Made by a program: the position numbers and the translations under genes. A stretch of DNA of 28,518 bases from an uncultured Collinsella sp. (lineage in GTDB: Bacteria; Actinomycetota; Coriobacteriia; Coriobacteriales; Coriobacteriaceae): the NCBI GenBank assembly GCA_900543615.1, contig UQSC01000016.1, positions 1 to 28,518 of the forward strand. Reading direction: 5' to 3'. Positions 7,545-15,989 of this stretch are shown piece after piece. The notes under the pieces were generated by a model. That model worked only from the letters and a program-made list of their open reading frames with translations. It searched no databases and was not told the DNA's origin. The stretch's first letter is position 1, and every line of letters starts with the position of its first letter.

Positions 7545-7674
7545 AGGGCGTGAGCTGCGGGTTTTTATCTTCTCGGCGAACGGTATAAACACCTCAGTGT
7601 TTGGATTGATAAATCGATTGAGCATGCAAAAGCAAAGAGTCGCAGTTTGAGCAAACGTCAGAACGCGGGATTCA

Positions 7675-8502
7675 TTAGATGAGGCCGAAATGCTGCATCG
7701 CTGTGACGGTGCCGTCGTGTGCGACATCGTCGGTCACGTAGTCGGCGACCGCCTTGACCTCGGGCATGGCGTTGCCCATGGCGACAGCCGTCTCGACCGC
7801 AGCGAGCATGCCCAGGTCGTTACCCGAATCGCCGAAGCCAAAGGTGCGCGCGTTGCCGGTGCGACCCAGGTATTCCAGCGCTCGCGCCACGCCCACGCCC
7901 TTGTCGATGCCCTTGGGGCTCAGCTCGCGATTCTGACCACCGGTGTTGCACAGCTCAAACTCGCGATCGATAAAGCCATCATCGTTGGCTACGCGAGCCA
8001 GGTCGCTCGCGACGATGCCTACCTTGCCCACGCGCAGACGGCCGTCGACGCGCATTTCCTCGGTGCTGTGCACCACAGAAGTGCCGATCAGAGACGACTG
8101 CTCAACGCCCGCGGGTTCCAGGGCAAAAGTAGCCACGTTGGTCTCGAAAAAGGCTTCAATCCCTGCCGCGACCATACGGCGAGCGAGCTCCGCAACAATG
8201 TCTTCGTCAAAGCAGTCCTCATGCACCACGCGGCCCTCGACCTCGAGCGTGGCGCCTGCCATGGCAACGATGCCCGCGGGGTCGAGCGCACGCAAGCTGT
8301 CCGCGATGAGCCACAGGGGACGACCCGTGCAGATAAATGCCTGGTGTCCCGCGTCGCGCAGACGATGAAACGCCTCGACGACCGTCTGCGAGGGGTGAAC
8401 CGCCGAAAAGTCCTTGTCGGTCATGTTGTCGGGATCGAACGACGTCAGCGTGCCGTCCACGTCAAAAAAGAGCACGGCGGAATCGGGGCACGCATCAATC
8501 AT
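7675..8502 (-). CDS. HAD-superfamily hydrolase, Cof-like type IIB phosphatase
   Basis: 275 residues. Motif I is FFDVDGTLTSFD (nucleophile Asp14, general acid Asp16). ICTGRP gives motif II, GVGVARALEYLGR supplies the motif III lysine (KGVGVARAL), and GFGDSGNDLGMLAAVETAVAMGNA is motif IV. The cap inserted between motifs II and III, and the NAMPEVKAVADYVTDDVAHDG tail, place it in the Cof/YbiV/YwpJ-type subfamily. These are cytoplasmic magnesium-dependent phosphatases acting on sugar phosphates or cofactor phosphates such as flavin or pyridoxal phosphates. The substrate is not predictable here. ATG 8502 has GAAAGGA about 5 bases upstream. It is transcribed away from rlmKL and sits 193 bases upstream of the transaldolase gene in the same direction. 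Co-transcription with it is possible. Confidence 0.92.
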   Translation of the reverse strand: MIDACPDSAVLFFDVDGTLTSFDPDNMTDKDFSAVHPSQTVVEAFHRLRDAGHQAFICTGRPLWLIADSLRALDPAGIVAMAGATLEVEGRVVHEDCFDEDIVAELARRMVAAGIEAFFETNVATFALEPAGVEQSSLIGTSVVHSTEEMRVDGRLRVGKVGIVASDLARVANDDGFIDREFELCNTGGQNRELSPKGIDKGVGVARALEYLGRTGNARTFGFGDSGNDLGMLAAVETAVAMGNAMPEVKAVADYVTDDVAHDGTVTAMQHFGLI

Positions 8503-8544
8503 ATGGGTTCCTTTCGGGGGCGAGAGTAAACGAAGTATCCATCA

Positions 8545-8550
8545 TATAAT
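8545..8550 (+). promoter_or_regulatory. Candidate -10 box (TATAAT) for rlmKL
   Basis: A perfect TATAAT lies 28 bases before the rlmKL start codon in the 75-base divergent gap between the HAD phosphatase and rlmKL. No good -35 hexamer is visible at 17 bases, so this rests on the -10 box and its position only. Confidence 0.4.
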
Positions 8551-8577
8551 GGAGCGACGCAACCAGAGAGGTCACCC

Positions 8578-11145
8578 ATGGAATTTTACGCAAGCTGCCC
8601 CGAGGGCTTTGAGTCCGCACTCGCCGATGAGCTTAAACGCCTCGGGCTTTCGCATGTTCGCCGGCTGAAGGGCCGCGCTACATTTGAGGGCGAGCTCGAA
8701 GAAGGCTACCGCGCCTGTCTGTGGTCGCGCCTAGCGAGCCGCGTGTTTGCGGTGCTCGGGCGCTTTGAGGCGCAGGATGCCGACGAGCTGTACGATAGCG
8801 TTTACGACATCACCTGGGAGACCATCATCCGCCCCGGCGCCACCATCGCCATCACCGCCCGCGGCGTGACCGAGCAGCTGCGCAACACGCGCTTCTCGTC
8901 CCTGCGCGCCAAGGACGCGCTGTGCGACCGTCTGGCCGAGACCACGGGCCGTCGCGCCGACGTCGATGCCGCCGATCCCGATGTTCACCTGCTGCTTTCG
9001 CTGCGTCAGCGCCGCGCGAGCATTAGCCTGGACCTTTCGGGCGACCCGCTGTTCAAGCGCCTGCCGCCCGCGGCGACCCGTGCCGGCGAGGGCGCGCACG
9101 TGCTGCGCCCCGACTATGCCGCCCTGGTGCTGGCGCAGGTCGGCTGGACTGCACTGTGCGAGCGCGAGCTGACGGCCGATGATTACGAGAACGAAGCCCT
9201 GCCCACGCTGGTCGACGCCTCGTGCGCCGGCGGCGGCCTGCTGCTGGAGGCCGTGAACATTCTGACTGACCGCGCCCCGGGCGCCGCACGCGAGCGCTGG
9301 GGCTTTGAGGGCTGGCAGCTGCACGACGCCGCTCTGTGGGAGCAGCTGCTTGCCGAGGCGCGCGAGCGCGAGGCGGCAGCACGCGAGCGCCAGGCACGCA
9401 TCGTGGCCGTGGATGTTGACCCCGCCGCCCGCAAGACCGCTGAGCGCATGGTCAAGTGCGCCGGCTACAAGCGCTTTGTCGATTTTTGCGCCGCCAAGTC
9501 CGCCACCGTGCTGGACCATGCGGGCGCCGTCGCCGGTGCCGCCGTGGTCGCAGATACGACCGAGACACCGCTTTCGCTCATGCACGACGCCATGACGCTG
9601 GTCGGTGAGCTGCGCCGCGCGCCCGAGCTTGCCGCGGCGCCGGTCGCCGCGCTCACCCGCGACGGATTGCTGGCCCGCGCGCTCCACGCCGAGCCCGAGC
9701 GCTCGATCGCCGTCATGCCCAACAACGAGGAAGCGACCGTCGAAGTCTGGCCTTCGCTCGACCACGCCGCCGCAGCGTTTGAGGCTGCGACCAGTGCGGA
9801 TACCGAGGCCGAGGTCACGGATGCCGACGAAGTCAACGACAAAGCCGCCGACACCCCCATGCCCGAGCCTGCCGCCGCACTCGACCTGGGCGACGGCAAG
9901 CCGCTGCCCGTGCTCATCCCCGAGTCGGAGCAGTTCGCCAACCGCCTGCGCAAGAATGCCCGTCTGCGCCGCAAGTGGGCCAAGCGCGAGGGCGTGAGCT
10001 GCTACCGCGTCTACGATGCCGACCTGCCCGATTACTCCGCCGCCATCGACCTGTACGAGGGCTGCCCGCAGACGCCGGGCCGCTGGCTCGTCATCGCCGA
10101 ATACGCCGCGCCCAAGACCATCGACCCCGCACTGGCCCAGGCCCGCATGCTCGACATCTTGGCCATCGCGCCGCGCATCCTGGATGTTCCGGCCGAACAC
10201 GTGCACGCCAAGGCCCGCATGCGTTCGCGCGGCGGCTCGCAGTACGGCAAGCAGGGCGCCGGCAAGGGCGGCTCGGGCGAGCGCGCCAATATCGCACGCC
10301 GTCGTCTGCCGCTTATCGAAGAGGGCGGCCTTACCTTTGCCGTCAACTTTGACGACTACCTGGACGTTGGCATCTTCCTGGATCACCGCGTCACCCGCAA
10401 CCTAGTGCGCGAGCACGCCAAGCAGGCGCGCCGCTTCCTCAACCTGTTTGCCTACACCGGCACTGCCACCTGCTACGCGGCCGATGGCGGCGTCGAGGAG
10501 ACCGTGACGGTCGACCTCTCCAACACCTATCTGGACTGGGCCGAGCGCAACATGCGCCAGAACGGCTTTGTGGGGCCTCAACATCATTTTGTGCGCGACG
10601 ACGTGCTTGCCTGGATTCGCGACCAGCGCCAGACACGCAACCGCTGGGACCTGATCTTTGTCGACCCGCCCACGTTCTCGAACTCGTCCAAGATGGGCCG
10701 CCGCACCTGGGATGTCCAGCGCGACCATGTTGAGCTTTTGGCCGGCGTATCGCGCCTGCTCGCGCAGGGCGGCCATGCCATTTTTAGCTGCAACCTGCGC
10801 GGCTTCCGCCCCGAGACGCGCAAACTCGCGCGCGCGGGCGTGGTGCTGGAGGACATTACGGCACAGACCATCCCCGAGGACTTCGCGCGCAACCAGAAGG
10901 TGCACCACTGCTACATCGTGCGCCGCCTGCCCATCGAGGACGCCATGGCAGAGGTCGGCTTTAACGCCGAGGAAATTGCCGAGCGCGTCGAGGAGCTGCG
11001 CAACCCCGAAGCCCGCAAGCCTCGCGCGGCAGCACCCGCGCACGCACAGGCCGGCAACGGCAAGTCGAACTTTGCCGGCAAACCCTCTCCTGCCGGCAAG
11101 CCCAAAAAGAAGAAGTTCTACGCCAGCAAGCCCAAGGGCAAATAG
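8578..11145 (+). CDS. rlmKL: Fused 23S rRNA methyltransferase RlmKL with a degenerate RlmL half
   Basis: 855 residues, longer than the ~700 of E. coli RlmKL. The N-terminal RlmL half has a THUMP-like region (about 1-160, MEFYASCPEGFESALADEL, then LRNTRFSSLRAKDALCDRL). A Rossmann-like fold follows, with LVDASCAGGGLLLEA (about 211-225) where family members have LVDPMCGSGTLLIEA. The catalytic Asn-Pro-Pro-Tyr motif expected near residue 325 is absent (AAVVADTTETPLS). An acidic linker (about 405-445) leads to the RlmK half. That half is intact: FANRLRKNARLRRKWAKREG, CYRVYDADLPDY, LNLFAYTGTATCYAA (SAM motif I) and FVDPPTFSNSSKM (motif IV). A Lys/Ala/Pro-rich basic tail (about 810-855) ends the protein. 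Known RlmKL makes m7G2069 and m2G2445 in 23S rRNA. Here only the RlmK activity is supported. ATG 8578 follows a GAGAGG ribosome-binding site. Confidence 0.9.
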   Translation: MEFYASCPEGFESALADELKRLGLSHVRRLKGRATFEGELEEGYRACLWSRLASRVFAVLGRFEAQDADELYDSVYDITWETIIRPGATIAITARGVTEQLRNTRFSSLRAKDALCDRLAETTGRRADVDAADPDVHLLLSLRQRRASISLDLSGDPLFKRLPPAATRAGEGAHVLRPDYAALVLAQVGWTALCERELTADDYENEALPTLVDASCAGGGLLLEAVNILTDRAPGAARERWGFEGWQLHDAALWEQLLAEAREREAAARERQARIVAVDVDPAARKTAERMVKCAGYKRFVDFCAAKSATVLDHAGAVAGAAVVADTTETPLSLMHDAMTLVGELRRAPELAAAPVAALTRDGLLARALHAEPERSIAVMPNNEEATVEVWPSLDHAAAAFEAATSADTEAEVTDADEVNDKAADTPMPEPAAALDLGDGKPLPVLIPESEQFANRLRKNARLRRKWAKREGVSCYRVYDADLPDYSAAIDLYEGCPQTPGRWLVIAEYAAPKTIDPALAQARMLDILAIAPRILDVPAEHVHAKARMRSRGGSQYGKQGAGKGGSGERANIARRRLPLIEEGGLTFAVNFDDYLDVGIFLDHRVTRNLVREHAKQARRFLNLFAYTGTATCYAADGGVEETVTVDLSNTYLDWAERNMRQNGFVGPQHHFVRDDVLAWIRDQRQTRNRWDLIFVDPPTFSNSSKMGRRTWDVQRDHVELLAGVSRLLAQGGHAIFSCNLRGFRPETRKLARAGVVLEDITAQTIPEDFARNQKVHHCYIVRRLPIEDAMAEVGFNAEEIAERVEELRNPEARKPRAAAPAHAQAGNGKSNFAGKPSPAGKPKKKKFYASKPKGK

Positions 11146-11149
11146 ACAA

Positions 11150-11216
11150 AGTTGCGGTGGAATAGTTCCTAAAAAAGCCTGGTAAAGGCCCAAACAGGAA
11201 CTATTTCACCGCAACT
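11150..11216. repeat. Palindromic intergenic element with 21-base arms
   Basis: The arm at 11150-11170 (AGTTGCGGTGGAATAGTTCC and one more T) pairs with 11196-11216 at 20 of 21 positions around a 25-base loop. It sits between the convergent ends of rlmKL and the response-regulator gene. It may act as a bidirectional 3' hairpin, although no T-run follows on either strand. It is unrelated in sequence to the ACAAAGG family. Confidence 0.8.
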
Positions 11217-11240
11217 CATATTGGGATGGTGGTTGGCGAT

Positions 11241-11954
11241 CTAGCCTTGGGTGACCAGGCGATAGCCGATACCCACGTGCGTTTGGATATAGCGCGGATG
11301 CGCGGGGTCGGACTCGATCTTCTTACGCAACGTGCCCATAAAGACACGCAGGCTCGCCAGGTCGCTCTTAGTTGCCGTGCCCCAAATCTCGTGCAGGATA
11401 AACTGGTGCGTCAGCACCTTGTCGGCGTTATGCGCCAGCAGGCACAGGAGCTTATACTCAATCGGCGTCAGATGCAGTTCCTCGCCATCCATCGTGGCGA
11501 TGCCGGCATCAAAATCGATATGCAACTCGCCGGTATCGAACGAGCCCTCGGAGGCAACGCCGCCCGTTTGCGCATACGAGAGACGCCTGAGCGTCGTGCG
11601 AATGCGCGCGAGCAGCTCCTCGACCGAAAACGGCTTGGTCAGGTAGTCGTCGGCGCCAGCATCGAGCGCGCGAATCTTGTCCGCATCCTCGCTGCGCGCC
11701 GAGACCACAATAATCGGCATGCCCGACCATGCGCGCACCGACTCCACCACCTTGACGCCATCCATATCGGGTAGGCCCAGATCGAGCAGCACAATGCTCG
11801 GCGCCTGCGATGAGGCGGCGGCGATGGCAGCATGGGCGGTCTCCACGGCCATATGACGCAAGCCGTGCGCCTCGAGCGCGGCAACGATTAAGTTGCGAAC
11901 GGCGGGGTCGTCCTCAACGACCAAGATGAGCGGTTTTACGGCAGAGTTCGGCAC
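11241..11954 (-). CDS. OmpR/KdpE-like two-component response regulator
   Basis: 237 residues. The receiver domain (about 7-120) shows LVVEDD (acidic pocket), IVLLDLGLPDMDG with phospho-acceptor Asp58, IIVVSARSEDADK and DDYLTKPF with Lys107. The C-terminal winged helix (about 140-235) has LHLTPIEYKLLCLLAHNADKVLTH, LRVFMGTLRKKIE and THVGIGYRLV, the OmpR/PhoB DNA-binding domain with strongest resemblance to KdpE. A GTG start at 11954 is favoured: AAGGAG lies 7 bases upstream, within the last codons of the kinase gene, and leaves a 4-base intergenic gap. Longer in-frame starts would run deep into the kinase gene. Such a tight junction indicates translational coupling with the kinase. It probably controls the potassium-uptake gene kup in the same cluster, which is inference from neighbourhood and family. 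Confidence 0.92.
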   Translation of the reverse strand: MPNSAVKPLILVVEDDPAVRNLIVAALEAHGLRHMAVETAHAAIAAASSQAPSIVLLDLGLPDMDGVKVVESVRAWSGMPIIVVSARSEDADKIRALDAGADDYLTKPFSVEELLARIRTTLRRLSYAQTGGVASEGSFDTGELHIDFDAGIATMDGEELHLTPIEYKLLCLLAHNADKVLTHQFILHEIWGTATKSDLASLRVFMGTLRKKIESDPAHPRYIQTHVGIGYRLVTQG

Positions 11955-11958
11955 AGCG

Positions 11959-13584
11959 CTACTCCTTATCAAACGAAACGTCGGCGACGGGAAGCTCAAT
12001 CGTAAAGACCGAGCCGTGCGGGTCCGCCGCGGCAACCTCTATGCTACCGCCATGCGCTAACGCAATGGAACGGCAGAGCGAAAGTCCCAGGCCCACGCTG
12101 CGGTGGCTGTCGGCCAAACCGTGGTTGGCGGTGTAGAACGACTCAAAGATCCGCTCGCGGTCCTCGGGCGCAATGCCCGGCCCGTCATCGGCCACCGAGC
12201 ACGTCACGTGCCCATCGTCAACGCCAATCGAAATCATGATATGCGAGCCTGCGGGCGTATAGGTGACGGCGTTGTTCACCAGGTTCACCACGAGCTGTAC
12301 CATCAGACGCGCGTCGACGTTAACGAGCGCCGGCTCATCGCACGCCACCACCTTAAGGTCGTGCTCGCGCACGGCAGGGTTCACGTGGCGCAGTGCCTCC
12401 TCGACGATATCGTCCATGAGCTCGAGCGTGGTCGACAGGCGCATGCCGCCACCCTCGAGTTTTGTGATGGCGAGCAGATTCTCGACGGTGGCGTTGAGCC
12501 ACAGCGCATCCGAGCGAATGGATAGAAGCAGGCCGCGGCGCGTCTGGGCATCGAGCACGGCGGTGCCGGTCGAGCCCTGGTCGAGCAGCACGTCGGCATT
12601 ACCCGAAATACTAGTGAGCGGCGTGCGCAGATCGTGCGAGATGGAGCGCAGCAGGTTGGCGCGCAGCTGTTCGTTTTTGGCGAGTACCGCCGCCTCCTCG
12701 CGGGCCTCCATGGCGCGGGCGCGGTCGAGCGCCAGCTCGCCTTCGCTCACGATGGCATCGGCAAGTGTCCGTTCCTCATGCGTCAGCACGTCGGGCTCGG
12801 CAACGATGGCCAGCACGCCCACCACCGAGGCGGGGTCGCCCGAGCGCACCAAGCCGTCGCCCGTGCGAACCGTCAGGTAGATGCCATAAAACGCTGAGCC
12901 ACCATAGGTGGCATCGAGCGGCGTTCCCACATAGGCGGACGCCGAGAGCCGCGGCGGCATCTGCGGCGCCAGCTCGTGCACCGGGGCGGCATCGCCCACG
13001 GCCGTGTACGTCGCACGCGGCAGCAGGTCATCGCCCTCGGCGTCGGCGCTGTACCACACAACCGGACAGCCCGAAAGACGCGCCAGCTGCGTGGCCATGG
13101 CGTGAACGATCTGATGCTGATCGGCGCACCGCTGCAGCATGCGGTTGGTCTCGAGCACCATATGCGTGCGGCGGTCGCTGGCGGCAGCCTGTGCCAAGGC
13201 GCGGCGCAGGGCCAACGCAATCGAGCTCGACACAAGCGAGACCACGAACATGATGAAGAACATGCCGGGATAGCCGCGGTCGATAAGCGACAGCGAGTAG
13301 CGCGGGTCGACAAACAAGAAGTTGTAGAGCGCCACGGCGGCAGCCGAGCTCAGCAAGCAATACAGGCGACTCCAGGTAAAGAATGCGCACAGCTGAACGG
13401 CGAACACATAGACGATCATGATGCTCGGCGCGAGACCCGGATGGTCGAGCAGCGCGCCCACAATCGTCGCCGCGACCAGCAGCCCCACCGATACGCAGGC
13501 GTCATACAGAGGAGTGCGGCGCGTCAGCGTTGTGCGCCGCCACCAAAAGCTATCGGCAATATCGCCGTCCGTACGGACGTCCAT
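11959..13584 (-). CDS. KdpD-like sensor histidine kinase lacking the KdpD/USP input domains
   Basis: 541 residues against about 890 for full KdpD. The protein begins almost directly with the four-helix membrane module (DUF4118; segments near 30-47, 54-70, 74-94 and 106-127, including YNFLFVDPRYSL). A GAF-like region follows (about 145-290), then the dimerisation/phosphorylation helix LRANLLRSISHDLRTPLTSISG with His317. The ATPase domain shows NLVNNAVTYTP (N box), ADDGPGIAPEDRERIFESF (G1/F boxes) and GLGLSLCRSIALAHGG (G2). The N-terminal KdpD sensor domain and the universal-stress-like domain of classical KdpD are missing. No upstream remnant is visible: the next 100 bases contain a palindrome and then an unrelated small gene. 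ATG 13584 is preceded by a GAGAGGGGCGGGG purine stretch. It is coupled to the response regulator and downstream of kup on the same strand. Confidence 0.92.
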   Translation of the reverse strand: MDVRTDGDIADSFWWRRTTLTRRTPLYDACVSVGLLVAATIVGALLDHPGLAPSIMIVYVFAVQLCAFFTWSRLYCLLSSAAAVALYNFLFVDPRYSLSLIDRGYPGMFFIMFVVSLVSSSIALALRRALAQAAASDRRTHMVLETNRMLQRCADQHQIVHAMATQLARLSGCPVVWYSADAEGDDLLPRATYTAVGDAAPVHELAPQMPPRLSASAYVGTPLDATYGGSAFYGIYLTVRTGDGLVRSGDPASVVGVLAIVAEPDVLTHEERTLADAIVSEGELALDRARAMEAREEAAVLAKNEQLRANLLRSISHDLRTPLTSISGNADVLLDQGSTGTAVLDAQTRRGLLLSIRSDALWLNATVENLLAITKLEGGGMRLSTTLELMDDIVEEALRHVNPAVREHDLKVVACDEPALVNVDARLMVQLVVNLVNNAVTYTPAGSHIMISIGVDDGHVTCSVADDGPGIAPEDRERIFESFYTANHGLADSHRSVGLGLSLCRSIALAHGGSIEVAAADPHGSVFTIELPVADVSFDKE

Positions 13585-13612
13585 CAGCGCCCCGCCCCTC
13601 TCTCAAAAACAA

Positions 13613-13651
13613 AAACCACCACAAAGGGGACAGGCACCTTTGTGGTGGTTT
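13613..13651. repeat. Short palindromic intergenic element, family A copy 2
   Basis: AAACCACCACAAAGG (13613-13627) pairs perfectly with CCTTTGTGGTGGTTT (13637-13651) around a 9-base loop GGACAGGCA-like. It lies in the 113-base gap between the small membrane-protein gene and the sensor-kinase gene, within the probable operon. The core matches the copies at 1652-1682 and 16114-16146, while the outer bases differ but still pair. Confidence 0.82.
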
Positions 13652-13697
13652 CCCCTTGTGGCGGTTCCAAGTGTATAGCCTTTGCAACCTGCGGTCG

Positions 13698-13892
13698 TTA
13701 GACAAACAGCACGTGCGCGAGCAGTGCGCACACGCACGCCGCGACAAGCAGCGTCACCACGATCGAGATCACACGGTCGGCCATGTCCATGTTGGCACGA
13801 TTCGTAAAGAACCGATCTTCGGCGGCGTCGACGCGCGCCTCACGCACCAGCTCGGCAGCAAGATCGCAACCGTCAAGCACCTTTGCATCCAT
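13698..13892 (-). CDS. Small single-pass membrane protein in the potassium cluster
   Basis: 64 residues. An acidic, soluble N-terminal half (MDAKVLDGCDLAAELVREAR and a VDAAEDRFFTNR segment) is followed by one long hydrophobic segment, VISIVVTLLVAACVCALLAH (about 43-62), reaching almost to the C-terminus. There is no cleavage site for export, so it is predicted to be a C-tail-anchored membrane protein with its N-terminus in the cytoplasm. ATG 13892 is used because GGGAGG sits 5 bases upstream; an earlier ATG at 13922 lacks this. It lies 69 bases after kup and 113 bases before the sensor-kinase gene on the same strand. I do not recognise the family. Small partner of Kup or of the kinase is one possibility suggested only by position. 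Confidence 0.65.
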   Translation of the reverse strand: MDAKVLDGCDLAAELVREARVDAAEDRFFTNRANMDMADRVISIVVTLLVAACVCALLAHVLFV

Positions 13893-13961
13893 GGTTTCCT
13901 CCCAGGACTCAATCCCCGTCATTACAAGCCCGCCCGTTCGCAGACAAATCTCGAGCGTCGA

Positions 13962-15989
13962 CTACGGCCGCTCGTTGGGAGCCAGGCGCTGCATCTTGTT
14001 CACGGCCTTGAACTTGGTGAACAGCGGCACGTACTCAAAGCTCACGTTGGAGTTCTCCAGGCCGTACCAACGCGCGGGCGTGCCGGCGGCGCGGCGGATG
14101 ATGTACTTGAGCGTGATGGCCGTACGCTCGCTGGGCTCCACATCGCTTTCGGGCGCCAGAAGCTTACGGATCAGGACGAACTTGAACGTGCCGATGTTAC
14201 CCGGATCCTTGTAGACCGAGTAGTCATGCGTCTGCGGCGGCAGCTCGCCGGTGGCAGCCAGGTCCTGAACAACCTGACGCAGGTAGGCATTGACACGCTG
14301 GTTGATCTTGTAGCCCAGGTACAGATGCACGCGAAACACGTAGTCGGTGCCGAACGTCTCGACCGAATAGGCAAAGGTATGCGGTTCGTCCATGGTCTCG
14401 ACGTTCACAAACCACCAGGCGTGGGCACGCTTGGGATGCTTGTCCAAGATCGAGTAGACAATATCGCGGTCGATGTAGTCGGTATGGGTGTCCTTGGTCA
14501 GGTACACGACGTTGTCGCTCATGCGCTCGTAACGGTCGTCGTCGCGCAGGCGCTTGAGCTGCGGCAGATAGCTGCGCAGCGGCAGCAGCGTAAACTGGCG
14601 CTGCTCGACCGCCGTGCCGTTGTACCAGCACACCATAATGCCCATGATGAGTGCAGCCATGAGGATGGTGAAGTAGCCGCCGTGGAAGAACTTGGTGAGC
14701 GAGCTCACGAAGAAGAAGCCTTCGAGCAAAAGGAAGAAGGCCGCGAAGATCCACGGAGCAACCTTGAGCTTGCGCTCCTCGTGCAGGTAGAAGAAGAGCA
14801 GCAGCGTGGTGCACATCATAGTCAGCGTAATGGCAAGGCCGTAGGCGGCTTCCATATGCGCCGAGTTCTGGAACAGCAGCACCACGATGACGCAGCCCAC
14901 GAGCATGACGTTGTTGACCATGGGGATGTAGAGCTGGCCCTTGGTCTCGGCAGGGTAGAAGACCTGCATGTGCGGCATAAGGTCCAGACGGCTGGCCTCG
15001 GACACCAGCGAGAATGCGCCGGTGATAAGCGCCTGCGAGGCGATGATGGCCGCAACGGTGGAAAGGCCTACGGCAAACGGGCGCAGGCCCGGGGCGAGCA
15101 TCTGGTAGAACGGGTTGAGGTCGGCAATGCCCATGAGCTCGGGGTTGGCAGCGTTGTTCATAAGCCAAGCGCCCTGGCCCATATAGGAAAGCAGCAGGCA
15201 GCACTTAACGAACGGCCAGGTGGCGTAGATGTTGCCGCGGCCGACGTGGCCCATGTCGGAGTAGAGCGCCTCGGCACCGGTGGTGGCGAGGAAGCAGCTG
15301 CCCAGAATCATGATACCCGCGTGGTTGTTGGGGCTCAGCAAAAAGGCGATGCCGCGCACCGGGTTGAGGCACAGCAGCACGGCGGGGTGCTGGAAGACAA
15401 AAAACAGACCCGTGCCGCCCAGGAACAGGAACCACAGCGTCATGATGGGGCCAAAGGCGTGACCGATCTTGGCCGTACCGATGCGTTGCACCAAAAAGAG
15501 CGCGATGATGATGGCGAGCGTAATGGCGACGACGCGGCCCTGGTCATCGCCCAGCACGGCATGGACCGCCGGGATGGTGCGCAGGCCCTCGATGGCCGTG
15601 GTAACGGTAACGGCCGGCGTCAGGATGCCGTCGGCGAGCAATGCGGCGCCGCCCAGCATGGCGGGGATGATGAGCCACTTGCCGCAGCGCTTGACCAGGC
15701 TGTACAGGGCAAAGATACCGCCCTCGCCATGGTTGTCGGCGCGCAGCGAGATCAGCACGTACTTGATGGTGGTCAGCAGCGTGACCGTCCACACGACAAG
15801 GGAGAGCGCGCCGAGCACGAACTCCTCCGTCACGCTTCCGATGCCGCCGTTGCCGGCAACGAGCGCCTTGGTTACATACATAGGGCTGGTGCCGATATCG
15901 CCATACACCACGCCCAGCGTGACGAGCATCGCCGAGATGCTCACAGGAATCGCAGCGTGCGAGGCTGCTTCCTTGGCCTTTTGTTCCAT
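13962..15989 (-). CDS. kup: Kup-type potassium uptake permease
   Basis: 675 residues, normal for Kup/HAK/KT proteins. The first segment carries LGVVYGDIGTSPMYV, the family signature for the potassium path (usually GDIGTSPLY). Further family motifs are NHGEGGIFALYSLV, LADGILTPAVTVTTAIEGL, FGPIMTLWFLFLG, SPNNHAGIMILGSCFLATTGAEALYSDMGHVGRGNI and SQALITGAFSLVSEASRLDLMPHMQV. About twelve membrane segments occupy residues 1-430, and a soluble C-terminal domain of about 240 residues follows. It imports potassium, probably with protons, across the cell membrane. ATG 15989 is preferred, with GGGAGG ten bases upstream; a TTG six codons earlier lies inside that ribosome-binding region. A good -10 box is found at 16025-16030. 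Downstream on the same strand are a small membrane protein and a KdpDE-like pair, suggesting that the cluster senses and adjusts potassium supply. Confidence 0.96.
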   Translation of the reverse strand: MEQKAKEAASHAAIPVSISAMLVTLGVVYGDIGTSPMYVTKALVAGNGGIGSVTEEFVLGALSLVVWTVTLLTTIKYVLISLRADNHGEGGIFALYSLVKRCGKWLIIPAMLGGAALLADGILTPAVTVTTAIEGLRTIPAVHAVLGDDQGRVVAITLAIIIALFLVQRIGTAKIGHAFGPIMTLWFLFLGGTGLFFVFQHPAVLLCLNPVRGIAFLLSPNNHAGIMILGSCFLATTGAEALYSDMGHVGRGNIYATWPFVKCCLLLSYMGQGAWLMNNAANPELMGIADLNPFYQMLAPGLRPFAVGLSTVAAIIASQALITGAFSLVSEASRLDLMPHMQVFYPAETKGQLYIPMVNNVMLVGCVIVVLLFQNSAHMEAAYGLAITLTMMCTTLLLFFYLHEERKLKVAPWIFAAFFLLLEGFFFVSSLTKFFHGGYFTILMAALIMGIMVCWYNGTAVEQRQFTLLPLRSYLPQLKRLRDDDRYERMSDNVVYLTKDTHTDYIDRDIVYSILDKHPKRAHAWWFVNVETMDEPHTFAYSVETFGTDYVFRVHLYLGYKINQRVNAYLRQVVQDLAATGELPPQTHDYSVYKDPGNIGTFKFVLIRKLLAPESDVEPSERTAITLKYIIRRAAGTPARWYGLENSNVSFEYVPLFTKFKAVNKMQRLAPNERP

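Noticed and set aside
8731..10386. 551-residue open frame opposite rlmKL
   Set aside because: Antisense shadow with Gly/Ala/Arg/Gln-rich composition and no family motifs. The THUMP and methyltransferase motifs are on the plus strand.
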